DNA of 64,000 nucleotides from an uncultured Lachnospiraceae bacterium (GTDB lineage: Bacteria > Bacillota > Clostridia > Lachnospirales > Lachnospiraceae), in NCBI GenBank assembly GCA_900315735.1, contig ONAD01000001.1:62001-126000 (forward strand). Direction: 5' to 3'. Positions 8,317 through 17,860 of the stretch are shown piece by piece. Positions within the stretch are counted from its first letter, which is position 1. Each line of letters opens with the position of its first letter. The notes under the pieces were generated by a model. That model had not been told where the DNA came from. It searched no databases and worked only from the letters and a program-made list of their open reading frames with translations. A program made the position numbers and the translations under genes.

Positions 8317-9684
8317 ATGGCAGAAAGTAACAAGATGAAGGAAATGCCGGTGCGTAAGCTCATGGTGCAGATGGGAATACCGATGATTTTATCTATGGCA
8401 TTGCAGGCAGTTTACAACATTGTAGACAGTGCCTTTGTTGGAAACATGAAATCGGGAAGTGAGGCTGCACTTAATGCACTTACACTGGTGTTTCCGGTTC
8501 AGATGCTTATGGTAGCAGTTGGAATCGGAACAGGTGTGGGAACCAATGCGCTTCTTGCAAGAACACTGGGACAGGGAAATAACAAAAAGGCAGCAAAAGT
8601 GGCAGGAAACAGTTTGTTTCTTGGAGTAATTATTTATGTGGTATGTCTGCTGTTTGGGATTTTTGGAGTAAAAGCATACATCTCATCCCAGACCGTTGAT
8701 ACGGAAGTTATTGCAATGGGAACAAGCTACTTAAGAATATGCTGCGTGATTTCATTTGGAATTATTTTCTTCTCACTATTTGAAAAACTGTTACAGGCAA
8801 CCGGGCGTTCCCTTTATTCTACAATCGGTCAGGTTGTGGGAGCAGTGATAAATATTATTCTTGACCCAATTATGATTTATGGCATCGGACCTGTTCCTGA
8901 AATGGGAGTAGAGGGCGCAGCCTATGCAACCGTAATCGGACAGGTGGTATCAGCAGCGTTATTATTTATTTTCCATATAAAATTAAATAAGGAATTTGAA
9001 CATGGTGTAAAGTTTATGAAACCGGAGGGAAGAATTATCAGGGAAATCTATGCAATCGGACTTCCGGCAATTATTGCACAGGCACTTATGTCTATCATGG
9101 TTTATGCGATGAATCTGATTTTGAAATTCAGTCCTTCGGCGCAGACCGCATATGGATTGTTCTATAAAGTACAGCAGTTTGTACTGTTCCTTGCCTTTGG
9201 ACTTAGAGATGCAATCACACCGATTATTGCTTTTGCATACGGAATGCATAGCAAGAAGAGGATTCAGGATGGAATCAAATATGGCTTAATCTATACGATT
9301 GTGCTTATGATTGTTGGTGTGGCAATTACAGAAATTTTCCCGGGGGCTTTTGCAACATTATTTAATGCAGGACAGTCAAGAGAATATTTTATCGAAGCAA
9401 TGAGAATTATTTCTATCAGCTTTATTTTTGCCGGAATCAATGTAGCATATCAGGGAATTTATCAGGCATTGGACGGTGGCATGGAATCGCTTATAATTTC
9501 ACTGCTCAGACAGCTTGTAGTTATATTACCGCTGGCAGGCATTTTCTCCATATTGGTCAGAAACGGACAGATGGGCGTTTCCTTAATCTGGTGGGCATTT
9601 CCGATAACAGAGATTGTTGCATGCCTGGTGGGATATGTATTTTTAAAGAGAATCCGGAAGAATAAAGTGGAAAGTTTAAGTTAA
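8317..9684 (+). CDS. MATE family efflux transporter
   Basis: A 455-residue inner-membrane protein with 12 hydrophobic helices in two halves, the MATE arrangement. The N-terminal signature region [18 protein letters not shown] (about 28-45) is typical. Family members export cationic drugs or metabolites using a Na+ or H+ gradient. The length is normal. A strong AAAGGAGG site lies 12 nt before ATG. The 13-nt gap to the next gene suggests co-transcription with the cytidylate-kinase-like gene. Expression may be governed by the promoter and twin hairpins at 8087-8246. Confidence 0.9.
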   Translation: MAESNKMKEMPVRKLMVQMGIPMILSMALQAVYNIVDSAFVGNMKSGSEAALNALTLVFPVQMLMVAVGIGTGVGTNALLARTLGQGNNKKAAKVAGNSLFLGVIIYVVCLLFGIFGVKAYISSQTVDTEVIAMGTSYLRICCVISFGIIFFSLFEKLLQATGRSLYSTIGQVVGAVINIILDPIMIYGIGPVPEMGVEGAAYATVIGQVVSAALLFIFHIKLNKEFEHGVKFMKPEGRIIREIYAIGLPAIIAQALMSIMVYAMNLILKFSPSAQTAYGLFYKVQQFVLFLAFGLRDAITPIIAFAYGMHSKKRIQDGIKYGLIYTIVLMIVGVAITEIFPGAFATLFNAGQSREYFIEAMRIISISFIFAGINVAYQGIYQALDGGMESLIISLLRQLVVILPLAGIFSILVRNGQMGVSLIWWAFPITEIVACLVGYVFLKRIRKNKVESLS

Positions 9685-9697
9685 GGAGGAAGCAGCT

Positions 9698-10285
9698 ATG
9701 GCAAAAAGAATCATTACAATCAGCAGAGAGTTTGGAAGCGGCGGTCGATTTATCGGGGAAGAAGTGGCAAAAAAACTTGGTATCGCCTATTATGATAAGG
9801 ATATCATTGGACGGATTGCAGAACAGTCCGGGTTCGCACCGGAGTACATTCAGGAAAATGCTGAATTATCTCCCAAGAAAGGATTGTTTGCCTATGCTTT
9901 TTCCGGTCGTGATATTACGGGAAAATCAGTGGAAGATATGGTATATGAAGCACAAAGAAAAGTAATTCTGGAAATCGCTGAGAAAGAAAGCTGTGTAATC
10001 ATTGGAAGAAATGCAGATTTTATTTTAAGAGACAGAGCTGACGTGCTGAATGTCTTCATACATGGAAACATGCCGGAAAAGGTACAGCGTATCTGCAGGT
10101 TATATCATGTTACAGAAGCAGATGCCATAAAAATGATAAATGATACAAATAAAAGACGCAGGGCAAACTATAACTTTTATACAGAGCAGAAGTGGGGAAT
10201 GGCGGAGAACTATACACTGTCGTTGAATAGTTCTGTGTTAGGGTATGATATGTGCCAGAAAATCATAATGGATTGTGTAAAATGA
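9698..10285 (+). CDS. Cytidylate kinase-like family protein
   Basis: A 195-residue P-loop-like protein of the cytidylate-kinase-like (PF13189) type common in Clostridia. It starts KRIITISREFGSGGRFIGEE, a modified nucleotide-binding loop (SREFGSGG in place of a standard GKS/T Walker A), and continues with YYDKDII and a C-terminal Arg-rich helix. A nucleotide kinase role is inferred from the family. The true substrate is not known. The GGAGGAAGC site and the short gap after the MATE gene suggest one transcript. Confidence 0.75.
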   Translation: MAKRIITISREFGSGGRFIGEEVAKKLGIAYYDKDIIGRIAEQSGFAPEYIQENAELSPKKGLFAYAFSGRDITGKSVEDMVYEAQRKVILEIAEKESCVIIGRNADFILRDRADVLNVFIHGNMPEKVQRICRLYHVTEADAIKMINDTNKRRRANYNFYTEQKWGMAENYTLSLNSSVLGYDMCQKIIMDCVK

Positions 10286-10507
10286 TAAGGGCAGGTCACT
10301 GTAGAGGTGTAGAATTTACATTTGTGATGGGTGCAGCCTGCTGTAACTTTCAGTACCTTTTCTTTTTCAAGAAAGTGAAGTATGATACAGAGGAAGAGCG
10401 GCGCTTAACGGCAGAAGAATTGGGCAACATAAGAATATTGTGTGGAGGTAAATATTTGGCAAAGCAATTTATAATGAATAATATAAATCGGAATTTGAGG
10501 AGGAAAT

Positions 10508-10828
10508 ATGGCATCAAGCAAGGAATACTTAGAGTTTATTTTAGGGCAGCTATCTGAGTTAGAAGAAATTACTTATCGAGCTATGATGGGAGAATTTATT
10601 ATTTATTATCGTGGCAAGATTGTAGGCGGTATCTATGATGATAGATTACTTGTTAAACCAGTAAAATCAGCAATTAGTTATATGCCGACAGCTCCGTATG
10701 AATTACCCTATGAGGGAGCAAAAGAGATGTTGTTGGTAGATGAAGTTGATAATAAGGAATTTTTGACAGGCTTGTTTCATGCAATGTATGATGAACTGCC
10801 AGCCCCAAAACCGAAAAAGAAGAAATAG
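10508..10828 (+). CDS. TfoX N-terminal domain protein
   Basis: A 106-residue protein with the TfoX/Sxy N-terminal fold. Visible are the ITYRAMMGEFIIYYRGKIVGG segment and the helical PYELPYEGAKEMLLVDEV segment, with a basic tail KPKKKK. In proteobacteria the longer TfoX regulates competence. Short Firmicutes members have only this domain and no proven role. The site GAGGAGG is 5 nt upstream of ATG. The 220 nt before it, after the kinase gene, contain no gene I can support. Confidence 0.75.
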   Translation: MASSKEYLEFILGQLSELEEITYRAMMGEFIIYYRGKIVGGIYDDRLLVKPVKSAISYMPTAPYELPYEGAKEMLLVDEVDNKEFLTGLFHAMYDELPAPKPKKKK

Positions 10829-10853
10829 ACAATTTTCAGCTTGGAGAAACAAT

Positions 10854-10913
10854 ATGGTACGAAAAGCAGAAGAACAGGATTTAGAAATATTGGCAAATTT
10901 AGCAGTACAATAG
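10854..10913 (+). pseudogene. Remnant of a GNAT-type acetyltransferase start
   Basis: ATG 10854 encodes MVRKAEEQDLEILANLAVQ and then TAG at 10911-10913. This resembles the first beta strand and helix of GNAT acetyltransferases (MIRKA..xDL..LA.LA). The site TTGGAG lies upstream. The rest of the enzyme is missing, and a terminator hairpin starts 31 nt later, so most of the gene has been deleted. The identification rests on 19 residues and is an inference. Confidence 0.45.
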
Positions 10914-10944
10914 AATTATTTGCTTTACAAAGACATTATAAAAG

Positions 10945-10986
10945 AATGCAGAGAAGTAGTTTATAGAGATACTTCTCTGCATTTTT
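10945..10986 (+). terminator. Rho-independent terminator
   Basis: AATGCAGAGAAGTA and TACTTCTCTGCATT form a perfect 14-bp stem around an 11-nt loop, followed by TTTT. It ends the TfoX/GNAT-remnant transcript. A family B repeat begins about 6 nt later. Confidence 0.85.
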
Positions 10987-10991
10987 GCTGT

Positions 10992-11043
10992 CGGGCATCC
11001 GTAAGAAACTGCCGGTGGCAAGTCCGGTAGGTGGTTTACGGCA
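10992..11043. repeat. Short palindromic repeat (family B), copy 2
   Basis: CGGGCATCCGTAAGAAACTG continues into CCGGTGGCAAGTCCGGTAGG and closes with a TTTACGG that pairs with the opening CCGTAA. It shares CGGGCATCCG with the copy at 46515. The 3' end of the minus-strand DUF6774 gene runs into it. Confidence 0.6.
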
Positions 11044-11218
11044 CATCTTCCGCAGAAGCAGCAGGCTCACAGAGTGATTTTCGGGCAGCAAGATTTGCAA
11101 GCATATCACTTAATACCACAAGGTCTGCGGCAAGAAGCGTAAGCTCATCGGTCGACAGGCATTCGGACAACTGGCAGGAAATTGTGGAGAGGTAAAAAAG
11201 ATTCGTACAGTTTGACAT
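11036..11218 (-). CDS. DUF6774-like small protein
   Basis: Reading the minus strand from 11218 gives 60 residues starting MSNCTNLFYLSTISCQLSEC, then LTLLAADLVVLSDMLANLA. The helical pattern with two conserved Cys near the start and ALLAA...L.D.L resembles the DUF6774 proteins of Lachnospiraceae. Its last ten residues are encoded at the edge of the family B repeat. I see no strong ribosome binding site, which lowers confidence. The function is unknown. Confidence 0.5.
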   Translation of the reverse strand: MSNCTNLFYLSTISCQLSECLSTDELTLLAADLVVLSDMLANLAARKSLCEPAASAEDVP

Positions 11219-11334
11219 AGCGGTTGACCATAAGATATTTATGATATGTTATGCAACTGTCAGAGAAAATGTGTATAATAAAAGAAAATAACTTCAGGAT
11301 AATCATTTGTAAAAAGGAATGAAAGGAATCAAAT

Positions 11335-11838
11335 ATGAAAACACTGATTGTAGTAGATATGCAGAATGATTTTATTGATGGTTCGCTTGGAACAAAGGAA
11401 GCGCAGGAAATTGTACCAAAGGTAAAAGAGAAAATTAAAGAGTATCAGGAGCGTGGGGACGAAATCATTTTTACCCGTGATACCCATCAGTCAGATTATC
11501 TTAGTACACCGGAGGGAAAGAAGCTTCCGGTGGAACATTGCATCGAAGGAACAAAGGGCTGGGAGATTGCAGAAGGCTTAGAGGTGCCGGGATGCAGTTA
11601 TATTAATAAACCGACCTTTGGCTGGACACACTGGGCGGAGCGGAACTTTGAAGAAATAGAATTATGCGGTCTTTGTACGGATATCTGTGTGGTATCCAAT
11701 GCTCTGATTTTAAAGGCAGAATTTCCAGATGTAGAAATTACAGTGGATGCCGCATGCTGTGCCGGAGTGACACCGGAATCCCATGAGGCAGCACTTACAA
11801 CTATGAAAATGTGTCAGATTCAGGTGACTGGAGAATAG
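11335..11838 (+). CDS. Isochorismatase-family cysteine hydrolase (nicotinamidase-like)
   Basis: A 167-residue protein with the catalytic Asp in VVDMQNDFIDGSL, a Lys in NKPTFGWTHW and the nucleophilic Cys in LCGLCTDICVVSNAL, the family's Asp-Lys-Cys triad. Nicotinamidase and related amidases deaminate small amides. The context does not define the substrate. An AAAGGAA site lies upstream of ATG. A -10-like TGTGTATAAT at 11270-11279 may be its promoter. Confidence 0.85.
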   Translation: MKTLIVVDMQNDFIDGSLGTKEAQEIVPKVKEKIKEYQERGDEIIFTRDTHQSDYLSTPEGKKLPVEHCIEGTKGWEIAEGLEVPGCSYINKPTFGWTHWAERNFEEIELCGLCTDICVVSNALILKAEFPDVEITVDAACCAGVTPESHEAALTTMKMCQIQVTGE

Positions 11839-11867
11839 AAAAGGCGGAATAATTCGAAAAGAATCCC

Positions 11868-11897
11868 TCCGACGCTTGAACGTCGTTCGTTTTTTGA
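11868..11897 (+). terminator. Weak hairpin terminator
   Basis: CGACG and CGTCG pair around CTTGAA, followed by TTCGTTTTTT. The stem is short but is placed correctly after the isochorismatase gene. Confidence 0.45.
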
Positions 11898-11928
11898 GTA
11901 TAATCGTTTCGTAAGGAAGGTGACAGAT

Positions 11929-12396
11929 ATGAAGGATACAAGAGTTGACATTTATCATGGAGTAACACCAATTAAGGTAAAACCGTATGAGCATAATGTA
12001 AAATATTATGAGACAGACCAGATGGGGATAGTGCATCACTCCAATTATATCCGTTGGATGGAAGAGGCACGAATGGATTTGATGGACCAGATGGGCTTCA
12101 GCTATAAGCAGATGGAAGACCAGGAAATTATCAGTCCGGTGCTGTCGGTACAGTGTGAATATAAGAGCATGGTGCGTTTCGGGGACACCGTTGTCATTGA
12201 GACAGCAATTGCAAGTTACAATGGAATCAAACTCAGTGTCCGTTATCGTATGACAGATAAAGAGACCGGAGAGCTTCGGACAATTGCAGCCAGTGAGCAC
12301 TGCTTCTTAGACCGTAGTGGTAAGCCGATTTCATTGAAACGGTCATACCCTGAAATAGATACAAAATTCTTCCAGATGATGGATGAGGAAAGTTAG
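11929..12396 (+). CDS. Acyl-CoA thioesterase (YbgC/FadM type hotdog fold)
   Basis: A 155-residue protein of the 4-hydroxybenzoyl-CoA thioesterase subfamily. The active-site loop YYETDQMGIVHHSNYIRWME, with its catalytic Asp, and the long hotdog helix EEARMDLMDQMG are clear. It hydrolyses acyl-CoA thioesters. The chain-length preference is unknown. ATG 11929 has AAGGAAGG 8 nt upstream. A GTG at 11920 would overlap that site. The gene ends 6 nt before polA, so the two probably share a transcript. Confidence 0.85.
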   Translation: MKDTRVDIYHGVTPIKVKPYEHNVKYYETDQMGIVHHSNYIRWMEEARMDLMDQMGFSYKQMEDQEIISPVLSVQCEYKSMVRFGDTVVIETAIASYNGIKLSVRYRMTDKETGELRTIAASEHCFLDRSGKPISLKRSYPEIDTKFFQMMDEES

Positions 12397-12402
12397 GACA
12401 AG

Positions 12403-15039
12403 ATGAGCGAAAAATTAGTTCTGATCGATGGACACAGTATATTAAACCGGGCATTTTTTGGATTACCGGATTTGACCAATGCAGAGGGACTTCATACCAA
12501 TGCAGTATATGGTTTCTTAAACATTTTATTTAAAATATTAGAGGAAGAGCAGCCGGAGTATCTTACGGTTGCTTTTGATGTGCATGCACCGACATTCCGT
12601 CATAAGATGTTTGATGCATACAAGGGAACGAGAAAACCGATGGCAGAAGAATTACGGCAGCAGGTACCGTTGATGAAAGAAATGCTGCGTGCCATGGGAG
12701 TTACGGTAATTGAAAAAGAAGGCTTAGAAGCAGATGACCTTTTAGGAACCATAGCAAAGCGCAGTGAAGCAGCAGGATATGAAGTGTCTGTAGTGTCTGG
12801 AGACCGGGACTTATTGCAGCTTGCCAGTGACCATATTAAGATTCGGATTCCAAAGACCAAGCGGACCGGAACCGAAATCGAAGATTATAATACCAAAGAG
12901 GTATTGGAAAAATATCAGGTTACACCATTACAGTTTATTGATGTAAAGGCACTGATGGGCGATACCGCAGATAATATTCCGGGTGTACCGGGAATCGGCG
13001 AAAAGACAGCCACGAACCTGATTGTTGCATATGGCAGCATTGAAAATGCGTATGCCCATGTAGAAGAAATTAAGCCAAACCGTGCAAAAGAAATGTTAAA
13101 AGAGCATTATGATATGGCACAGTTAAGTAAGACACTGGCTACCATTAAGATAGATGCAGATATCCCATATGACATCAACGAATCAAGAATTGGCAATTTG
13201 TATACACCGGAAGCTTATGTGATGTGTAAGCGTCTGGAATTTAAGAATCTTTTGAAACGGTTTGAAGTGGACACACCGGTAAATACCGGAGAGGAAAACT
13301 TTAAACGAATTGGAGATTTTGCTGAGGTAGAAGAATTCTTTGCAAAGGCAAAGGAGCAGCAGGCAGCAGGCATCCAGTTGATTTATGAAAAGGATGTTGT
13401 ACTGGGGCTTGCAGTTGCATGCACAAAAGAAGATGTGGCATATATCCCGGTAGAAGGATTTGTAACAGAACAGTATCTTTTCGAACAGTGCAGACGGCTT
13501 CTTGCAGCAGGCACAGAACTTTGTACCTTTGATTTGAAACCACAGCTTAGATGGATAGAAGCGGATGAAAAAAGTCATATTTTTGATGTGAAGATAGCTG
13601 CTTATTTATTAAATCCGTTAAAAAATGACTATGCCTATGAAGACATTGCAAAAGACTATCTCGATTTGATGGTGCCATCGAAAGAGGATTATCTTGGAAA
13701 GAAAGATTTAGCCGCAGCATCGGAAGAAAAGCCGGAAGAATTCTTAAAAATGGCATGCTATCAGGCATATATTAATTTAATGGCAAAAGAACCGCTGACA
13801 AAACAGTTAGAAGAAGAGGGCATGAAAGAACTCTTTGATAAAATAGAAATGCCGTTGGTATATACTTTATCTGACATGGAAAAGGAAGGCATTGCCATTG
13901 ATGCAGACGCTTTAAAAGAATATGGAGAGAATCTTGCAGTATCCATAGATAAAATCGAAAAAGAAATCTACGAAGAAGCCGGTGAAACCTTTAATATCAA
14001 TTCACCAAAACAGCTTGGCGTGATTCTTTTTGAAAAACTGCAGATGCCAAACGGCAAGAAGACCAAGACAGGATATTCCACTGCAGCAGATGTATTGGAA
14101 AAGCTGGCACCGGATTATCCGATTGTATCAAAAATATTAGAGTACCGTCAGTTGACCAAATTAAAATCCACATATGCCGATGGACTGGCTGCATTTATTG
14201 CTGAAGACGGAAGAATTCACAGTACATTCCAGCAGACCATAACAGCCACCGGACGTTTAAGCAGTACAGACCCGAATCTTCAGAATATTCCAATCCGTAT
14301 GGAATTAGGACGGCTGATTCGTAAAGTATTTTTACCGAGAGAAGGTTATGTATTCTTAGATGCGGATTATTCCCAGATAGAGCTTCGTCTGCTGGCACAT
14401 ATGTCAGGAGATAAAAATCTGATTGATGCCTACAAGCATGCAGAGGATATTCATGCGATTACTGCATCCAAGGTATTTCATGTGCCATTCGAAGAAGTAA
14501 CACCGCTGCAGCGAAGAAATGCGAAAGCGGTAAACTTTGGTATCGTCTATGGAATCAGTTCTTTTGGATTAAGTCAGGACTTGAGCATTACCAGAAAAGA
14601 AGCAGAACAGTATATTAAGAGCTATTTTGAAACTTATCCTGGAATCAAGACATTCTTAGACGGACTGGTAGAGGATGGCAAGACAAAAGGTTATGTCACA
14701 ACGATGTTTGGCAGAAGAAGACCGGTGCCGGAGTTATCCTCCAGTAATTTCATGCAGCGTTCCTTTGGAGAACGTGTGGCAATGAATGCACCGATTCAGG
14801 GTTCTGCAGCAGATATTATTAAAATAGCCATGATTCATGTGCATGACCGCCTGAAAGAGGAAGGCTTGAAATCAAAATTGATTTTACAGGTACATGATGA
14901 ACTTTTGGTAGAGACCTGCAAAGAGGAACAAGAGCAGGTAGAGAAAATTTTGAAAGAAGAAATGCTTCATGCAGCAGACCTTGCAGTAACTTTAGAGGTA
15001 GATATGCATGCCGGAAATAACTGGTACGAAGCAAAATAA
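12403..15039 (+). CDS. polA: DNA polymerase I
   Basis: An 878-residue repair and lagging-strand polymerase. Residues 1-290 form the 5'-3' exonuclease/FEN domain (LIDGHSILNRAFFG; LEADDLLGT; SGDRDLLQL; GDTADNIPGVPGIGEKTA). Residues about 300-475 are the 3'-5' exonuclease-like domain, which lacks the DxE metal ligands (the corresponding segment reads IQLIYEKDVVLG), so proofreading should be absent, as in Bacillus Pol I. The polymerase domain has motif A (DADYSQIELRLLAH, about 650), motif B (RRNAKAVNFGIVYG) and motif C (QVHDELLVE, about 830). The gene overlaps nothing and is followed 22 nt later by coaE, a common Firmicutes order. Confidence 0.97.
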   Translation: MSEKLVLIDGHSILNRAFFGLPDLTNAEGLHTNAVYGFLNILFKILEEEQPEYLTVAFDVHAPTFRHKMFDAYKGTRKPMAEELRQQVPLMKEMLRAMGVTVIEKEGLEADDLLGTIAKRSEAAGYEVSVVSGDRDLLQLASDHIKIRIPKTKRTGTEIEDYNTKEVLEKYQVTPLQFIDVKALMGDTADNIPGVPGIGEKTATNLIVAYGSIENAYAHVEEIKPNRAKEMLKEHYDMAQLSKTLATIKIDADIPYDINESRIGNLYTPEAYVMCKRLEFKNLLKRFEVDTPVNTGEENFKRIGDFAEVEEFFAKAKEQQAAGIQLIYEKDVVLGLAVACTKEDVAYIPVEGFVTEQYLFEQCRRLLAAGTELCTFDLKPQLRWIEADEKSHIFDVKIAAYLLNPLKNDYAYEDIAKDYLDLMVPSKEDYLGKKDLAAASEEKPEEFLKMACYQAYINLMAKEPLTKQLEEEGMKELFDKIEMPLVYTLSDMEKEGIAIDADALKEYGENLAVSIDKIEKEIYEEAGETFNINSPKQLGVILFEKLQMPNGKKTKTGYSTAADVLEKLAPDYPIVSKILEYRQLTKLKSTYADGLAAFIAEDGRIHSTFQQTITATGRLSSTDPNLQNIPIRMELGRLIRKVFLPREGYVFLDADYSQIELRLLAHMSGDKNLIDAYKHAEDIHAITASKVFHVPFEEVTPLQRRNAKAVNFGIVYGISSFGLSQDLSITRKEAEQYIKSYFETYPGIKTFLDGLVEDGKTKGYVTTMFGRRRPVPELSSSNFMQRSFGERVAMNAPIQGSAADIIKIAMIHVHDRLKEEGLKSKLILQVHDELLVETCKEEQEQVEKILKEEMLHAADLAVTLEVDMHAGNNWYEAK

Positions 15040-15061
15040 GATAAGGCATAAGGCAGGAATT

Positions 15062-15676
15062 ATGAAATTTATCGGAATTACCGGAGGCGTAGGAGCCGGA
15101 AAAACAGAAATATTAAAATATCTTGCCGGCAGAGAAGATACGAAAGTAATGCTGGCGGATGACATCGCAAGAGAGCTTTCCGAGCCGGGACAGTCCTGTA
15201 ATGAAAAATTGCAGGAGCTGTTTGCCGGAACAGATGTCTTTGATGAAAAGGGGCAGATGGACCGTCCGAAGGCGGCAGCTGTTATTTTCAAGGATGAAGC
15301 TAAGCGGAACGGAATGAATGAAATTTTGCATCCGGCAGTAAAGGAATATGTGCTTCATACATTAGAGCAGGAGAAGACGGAAGGAAAGCTCCGGTATCTG
15401 GTATTGGAAGCGGCATTATTAATCGAAGAACATTATGATGAAATTTGCGATGAATTATGGTATATTTATACTTCAGAGGATAATCGAAGAGCAAGACTGA
15501 AGCAGTCGAGAGGCTACAGTGATGAAAAAATCAGTGAAATGTTTGAAAGCCAGCTCAGTGAGAGTGAATACCGCAGACATTGCAAAGTGGTAATTGATAA
15601 TAATGGTACGACGGAAGAAACCATTGCACAGGTAAGAACGATAATAGAGAATGAGGGAGAAAATACCAATGGATAA
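15062..15676 (+). CDS. coaE: Dephospho-CoA kinase
   Basis: A 204-residue cytoplasmic enzyme that phosphorylates the 3'-hydroxyl of dephospho-CoA, the last step of CoA synthesis. The P-loop is GGVGAGKTEI (positions 7-16), followed by the family's DDIAREL segment and the C-terminal region with VVIDNNGT. ATG 15062 is preferred because AAGGCAGG lies just upstream. The longer in-frame start at 15008 would overlap polA. Its end overlaps the next gene by 8 nt. Confidence 0.92.
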   Translation: MKFIGITGGVGAGKTEILKYLAGREDTKVMLADDIARELSEPGQSCNEKLQELFAGTDVFDEKGQMDRPKAAAVIFKDEAKRNGMNEILHPAVKEYVLHTLEQEKTEGKLRYLVLEAALLIEEHYDEICDELWYIYTSEDNRRARLKQSRGYSDEKISEMFESQLSESEYRRHCKVVIDNNGTTEETIAQVRTIIENEGENTNG

Positions 15677-17840
15677 TGCAGAACAGAATGCAAATCAATT
15701 TGTATTTGGCTTAGATATCGGAACAAGAAACGTAGTTGGAACAGTTGGATATCGGGAAGGCAAAGATTTCTATGTGGCAGCCCAGTATATGAAAGAGCAT
15801 GAAACCAGAGCCATGCTGGATGGTCAGATTCATGATATCGGAAGAGTGGGCAGAACCATTGCAGAAGTAAAGGCAGAATTAGAGGGGCAGTTAGAGACAA
15901 AGCTTACAGATGTCTGTATTGCTGCTGCTGGTCGTGTACTGAAAACCGTGACCACCAGCGTGGAATATGAATTTGCAGAAGAGACTGTAGTAACTGCAGA
16001 ACATATACATACTCTGGATTTACTGGGAGTAGACCATGCCCAGCAGATTTTAAAAGAGCGGAATGATACCCATTACAAATTTTACTGTGTGGGATATTCA
16101 GTTGTAAAATATTATATCAATGATGAAGTCTTTTCCAATATCGAAGGACATAAGGCAGAGAAAATTTCTGAGGATATTATCGTAACCTTCCTGCCGGAGG
16201 ACGTTGTAGATGGTCTGTATTCCGCAGTAGGACAGGCTGGATTAAATGTTGCCAATCTGACTTTGGAGCCTATTGCTGCAATCAATGTAGCAATTCCGGA
16301 AGCCTTTCGTATGTTAAATATTGCACTGGTTGATGTGGGAGCCGGTACATCCGATATCTGTGTTACCAGAGACGGCAGTATTATTGCATATGGCATGATT
16401 CCTTATGCAGGAGATGAGCTGACCGAATTAATCGTACAGCATTATCTGGTAGATTTTAATATGGCAGAACATATGAAGCTGACATCCGGTATGGCGGATG
16501 AAGTGGAATTTACCGATATTATGAGTATTACCCATACGATTCCTTCCGAAGAAATCTGGGATTTAACCCATGATACTGTGGATAAAATTACCACAGAAGT
16601 AGCAGAGAAAATCAAAGAGTTAAATGGTGATAAATCGGTCAGCGCGACTTTCGTAGTTGGCGGTGGCGGCAAAATCCACGGATTTACGGAAATGCTTGCA
16701 GACAAGCTTGAAATTCCAAGAGAACGTGTGGCTTTACGTGGAGAAGAAGTTTTAAAAGAAGTTCATTTTGCACAGGAAGAGATTAAGAAAGACCCGTTAT
16801 TGGTAACACCGATTGGAATCTGCCTTAATTATTATGACCAGAAGAATAATTTCATTATGGTTCGTTTTAACGGAGAACGCTTAAAGCTTTATGATAACAG
16901 CCATCTTACCATTGTAGATGCGGCATTACAGGCAGGCTTCCCAAATGAGGCACTGTTCCCAAGACGCGGTAAGGCAGTAGAGTTTACCGTAAATGGCAAG
17001 CCGAGAATTGTCCGTGGAGAACCGGGAGAATCAGCTATTGTCAAAGTGGACGGAAGAGTAGTCAGCATCAACACACCGCTGATTCCAAATTCCGAGATTA
17101 CGATAGAAGCATCTACCATTGGAAAAGAAGCCGTATATACGATTGAACAGTTAGATGAATATACATCATCTACCATTACCTTCCAGGTCAATGGCATCAA
17201 TATTACCTGCCCGAAATTTGTTCAGGTCAACGGAAGCTTAGAACCTTCTAATTATGTCATTCAGGAAGGGGACGAAATCGAAACCAGAAACTTCTATACC
17301 ATCGGACAGCTGGCAGAGTTTATGGATGTGCGGATAGATGAAGAAGCCGGAATCATTTTAAATGGAAAACCGGCAGATATGGGTTCTCTTTGCTACGAGA
17401 ATTTCGAAATCGAATGGAGCGCTTCCGCCTATGAAAGCGGTGAACGCCATATTTCTTATGGACAGGCAGACCACAGATTTGATGCCAGACCGGAAGAGAC
17501 GGTTTCGGCAGAAGAAAGCACGGACAGTGCAGCTGAAGTTCATGAGACAGCAGTTGAAACGAATACAGATTCTGCAGCAGAAGCAGCAGCCACTGCACCG
17601 GAGCAGAAACCAACAGAGCCGGAAAGCAAAGAATTACATATTATTGCAAATAATCAGAAAATTACTTTAAGCGGCAAAGAAGAATATGTATTCGTAGACA
17701 TTTTCGATTATATGGATTTTGACTTGTCAGCATCCCACGGAAGAGCAATTGTAACATTAATCAATGGCGTGGATGCCCAGTATACACAGGTATTGCAGGA
17801 TGGCGATAAAATCGAAGTGTACTGGAAAGAGAATTACTAA
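15669..17840 (+). CDS. FtsA-like actin-fold protein with long C-terminal extension
   Basis: A 723-residue protein. Residues about 10-390 have the FtsA/PilM actin fold: phosphate-1 loop GLDIGTRNVVG, an SHS2-like insert, phosphate-2 loop LVDVGAGTSDIC, and the adenosine loop VVGGGGKIHGF. Unlike cell-division FtsA (about 420 residues), it carries some 330 further residues. The extension includes at least two segments that read like beta-grasp (ThiS-like) modules ending in EGDEIET and QDGDKIEVYW, with an Ala/Glu/Thr-rich linker between them. It lacks an FtsA-style amphipathic C-terminal helix. A role in cell envelope or pilus-like assembly is inference. The start ATG overlaps coaE, with GAGGGAGA just upstream. 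Confidence 0.75.
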   Translation: MDNAEQNANQFVFGLDIGTRNVVGTVGYREGKDFYVAAQYMKEHETRAMLDGQIHDIGRVGRTIAEVKAELEGQLETKLTDVCIAAAGRVLKTVTTSVEYEFAEETVVTAEHIHTLDLLGVDHAQQILKERNDTHYKFYCVGYSVVKYYINDEVFSNIEGHKAEKISEDIIVTFLPEDVVDGLYSAVGQAGLNVANLTLEPIAAINVAIPEAFRMLNIALVDVGAGTSDICVTRDGSIIAYGMIPYAGDELTELIVQHYLVDFNMAEHMKLTSGMADEVEFTDIMSITHTIPSEEIWDLTHDTVDKITTEVAEKIKELNGDKSVSATFVVGGGGKIHGFTEMLADKLEIPRERVALRGEEVLKEVHFAQEEIKKDPLLVTPIGICLNYYDQKNNFIMVRFNGERLKLYDNSHLTIVDAALQAGFPNEALFPRRGKAVEFTVNGKPRIVRGEPGESAIVKVDGRVVSINTPLIPNSEITIEASTIGKEAVYTIEQLDEYTSSTITFQVNGINITCPKFVQVNGSLEPSNYVIQEGDEIETRNFYTIGQLAEFMDVRIDEEAGIILNGKPADMGSLCYENFEIEWSASAYESGERHISYGQADHRFDARPEETVSAEESTDSAAEVHETAVETNTDSAAEAAATAPEQKPTEPESKELHIIANNQKITLSGKEEYVFVDIFDYMDFDLSASHGRAIVTLINGVDAQYTQVLQDGDKIEVYWKENY

Positions 17841-17860
17841 ATAGAAAGAGACATAAGAAA

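Noticed and set aside
10252-10557. Open frame between the cytidylate-kinase-like and TfoX genes
   Set aside because: It overlaps both neighbours, has no ribosome binding site, and its residues do not resemble a protein family. A short charged stretch (YDTEEERRLTAEE) is not enough.
11710-12300. Long minus-strand frame of 196 codons opposite the isochorismatase and thioesterase genes
   Set aside because: It is antisense to two clear genes, rich in His and Cys, and without a binding site; a shadow of their codon usage.
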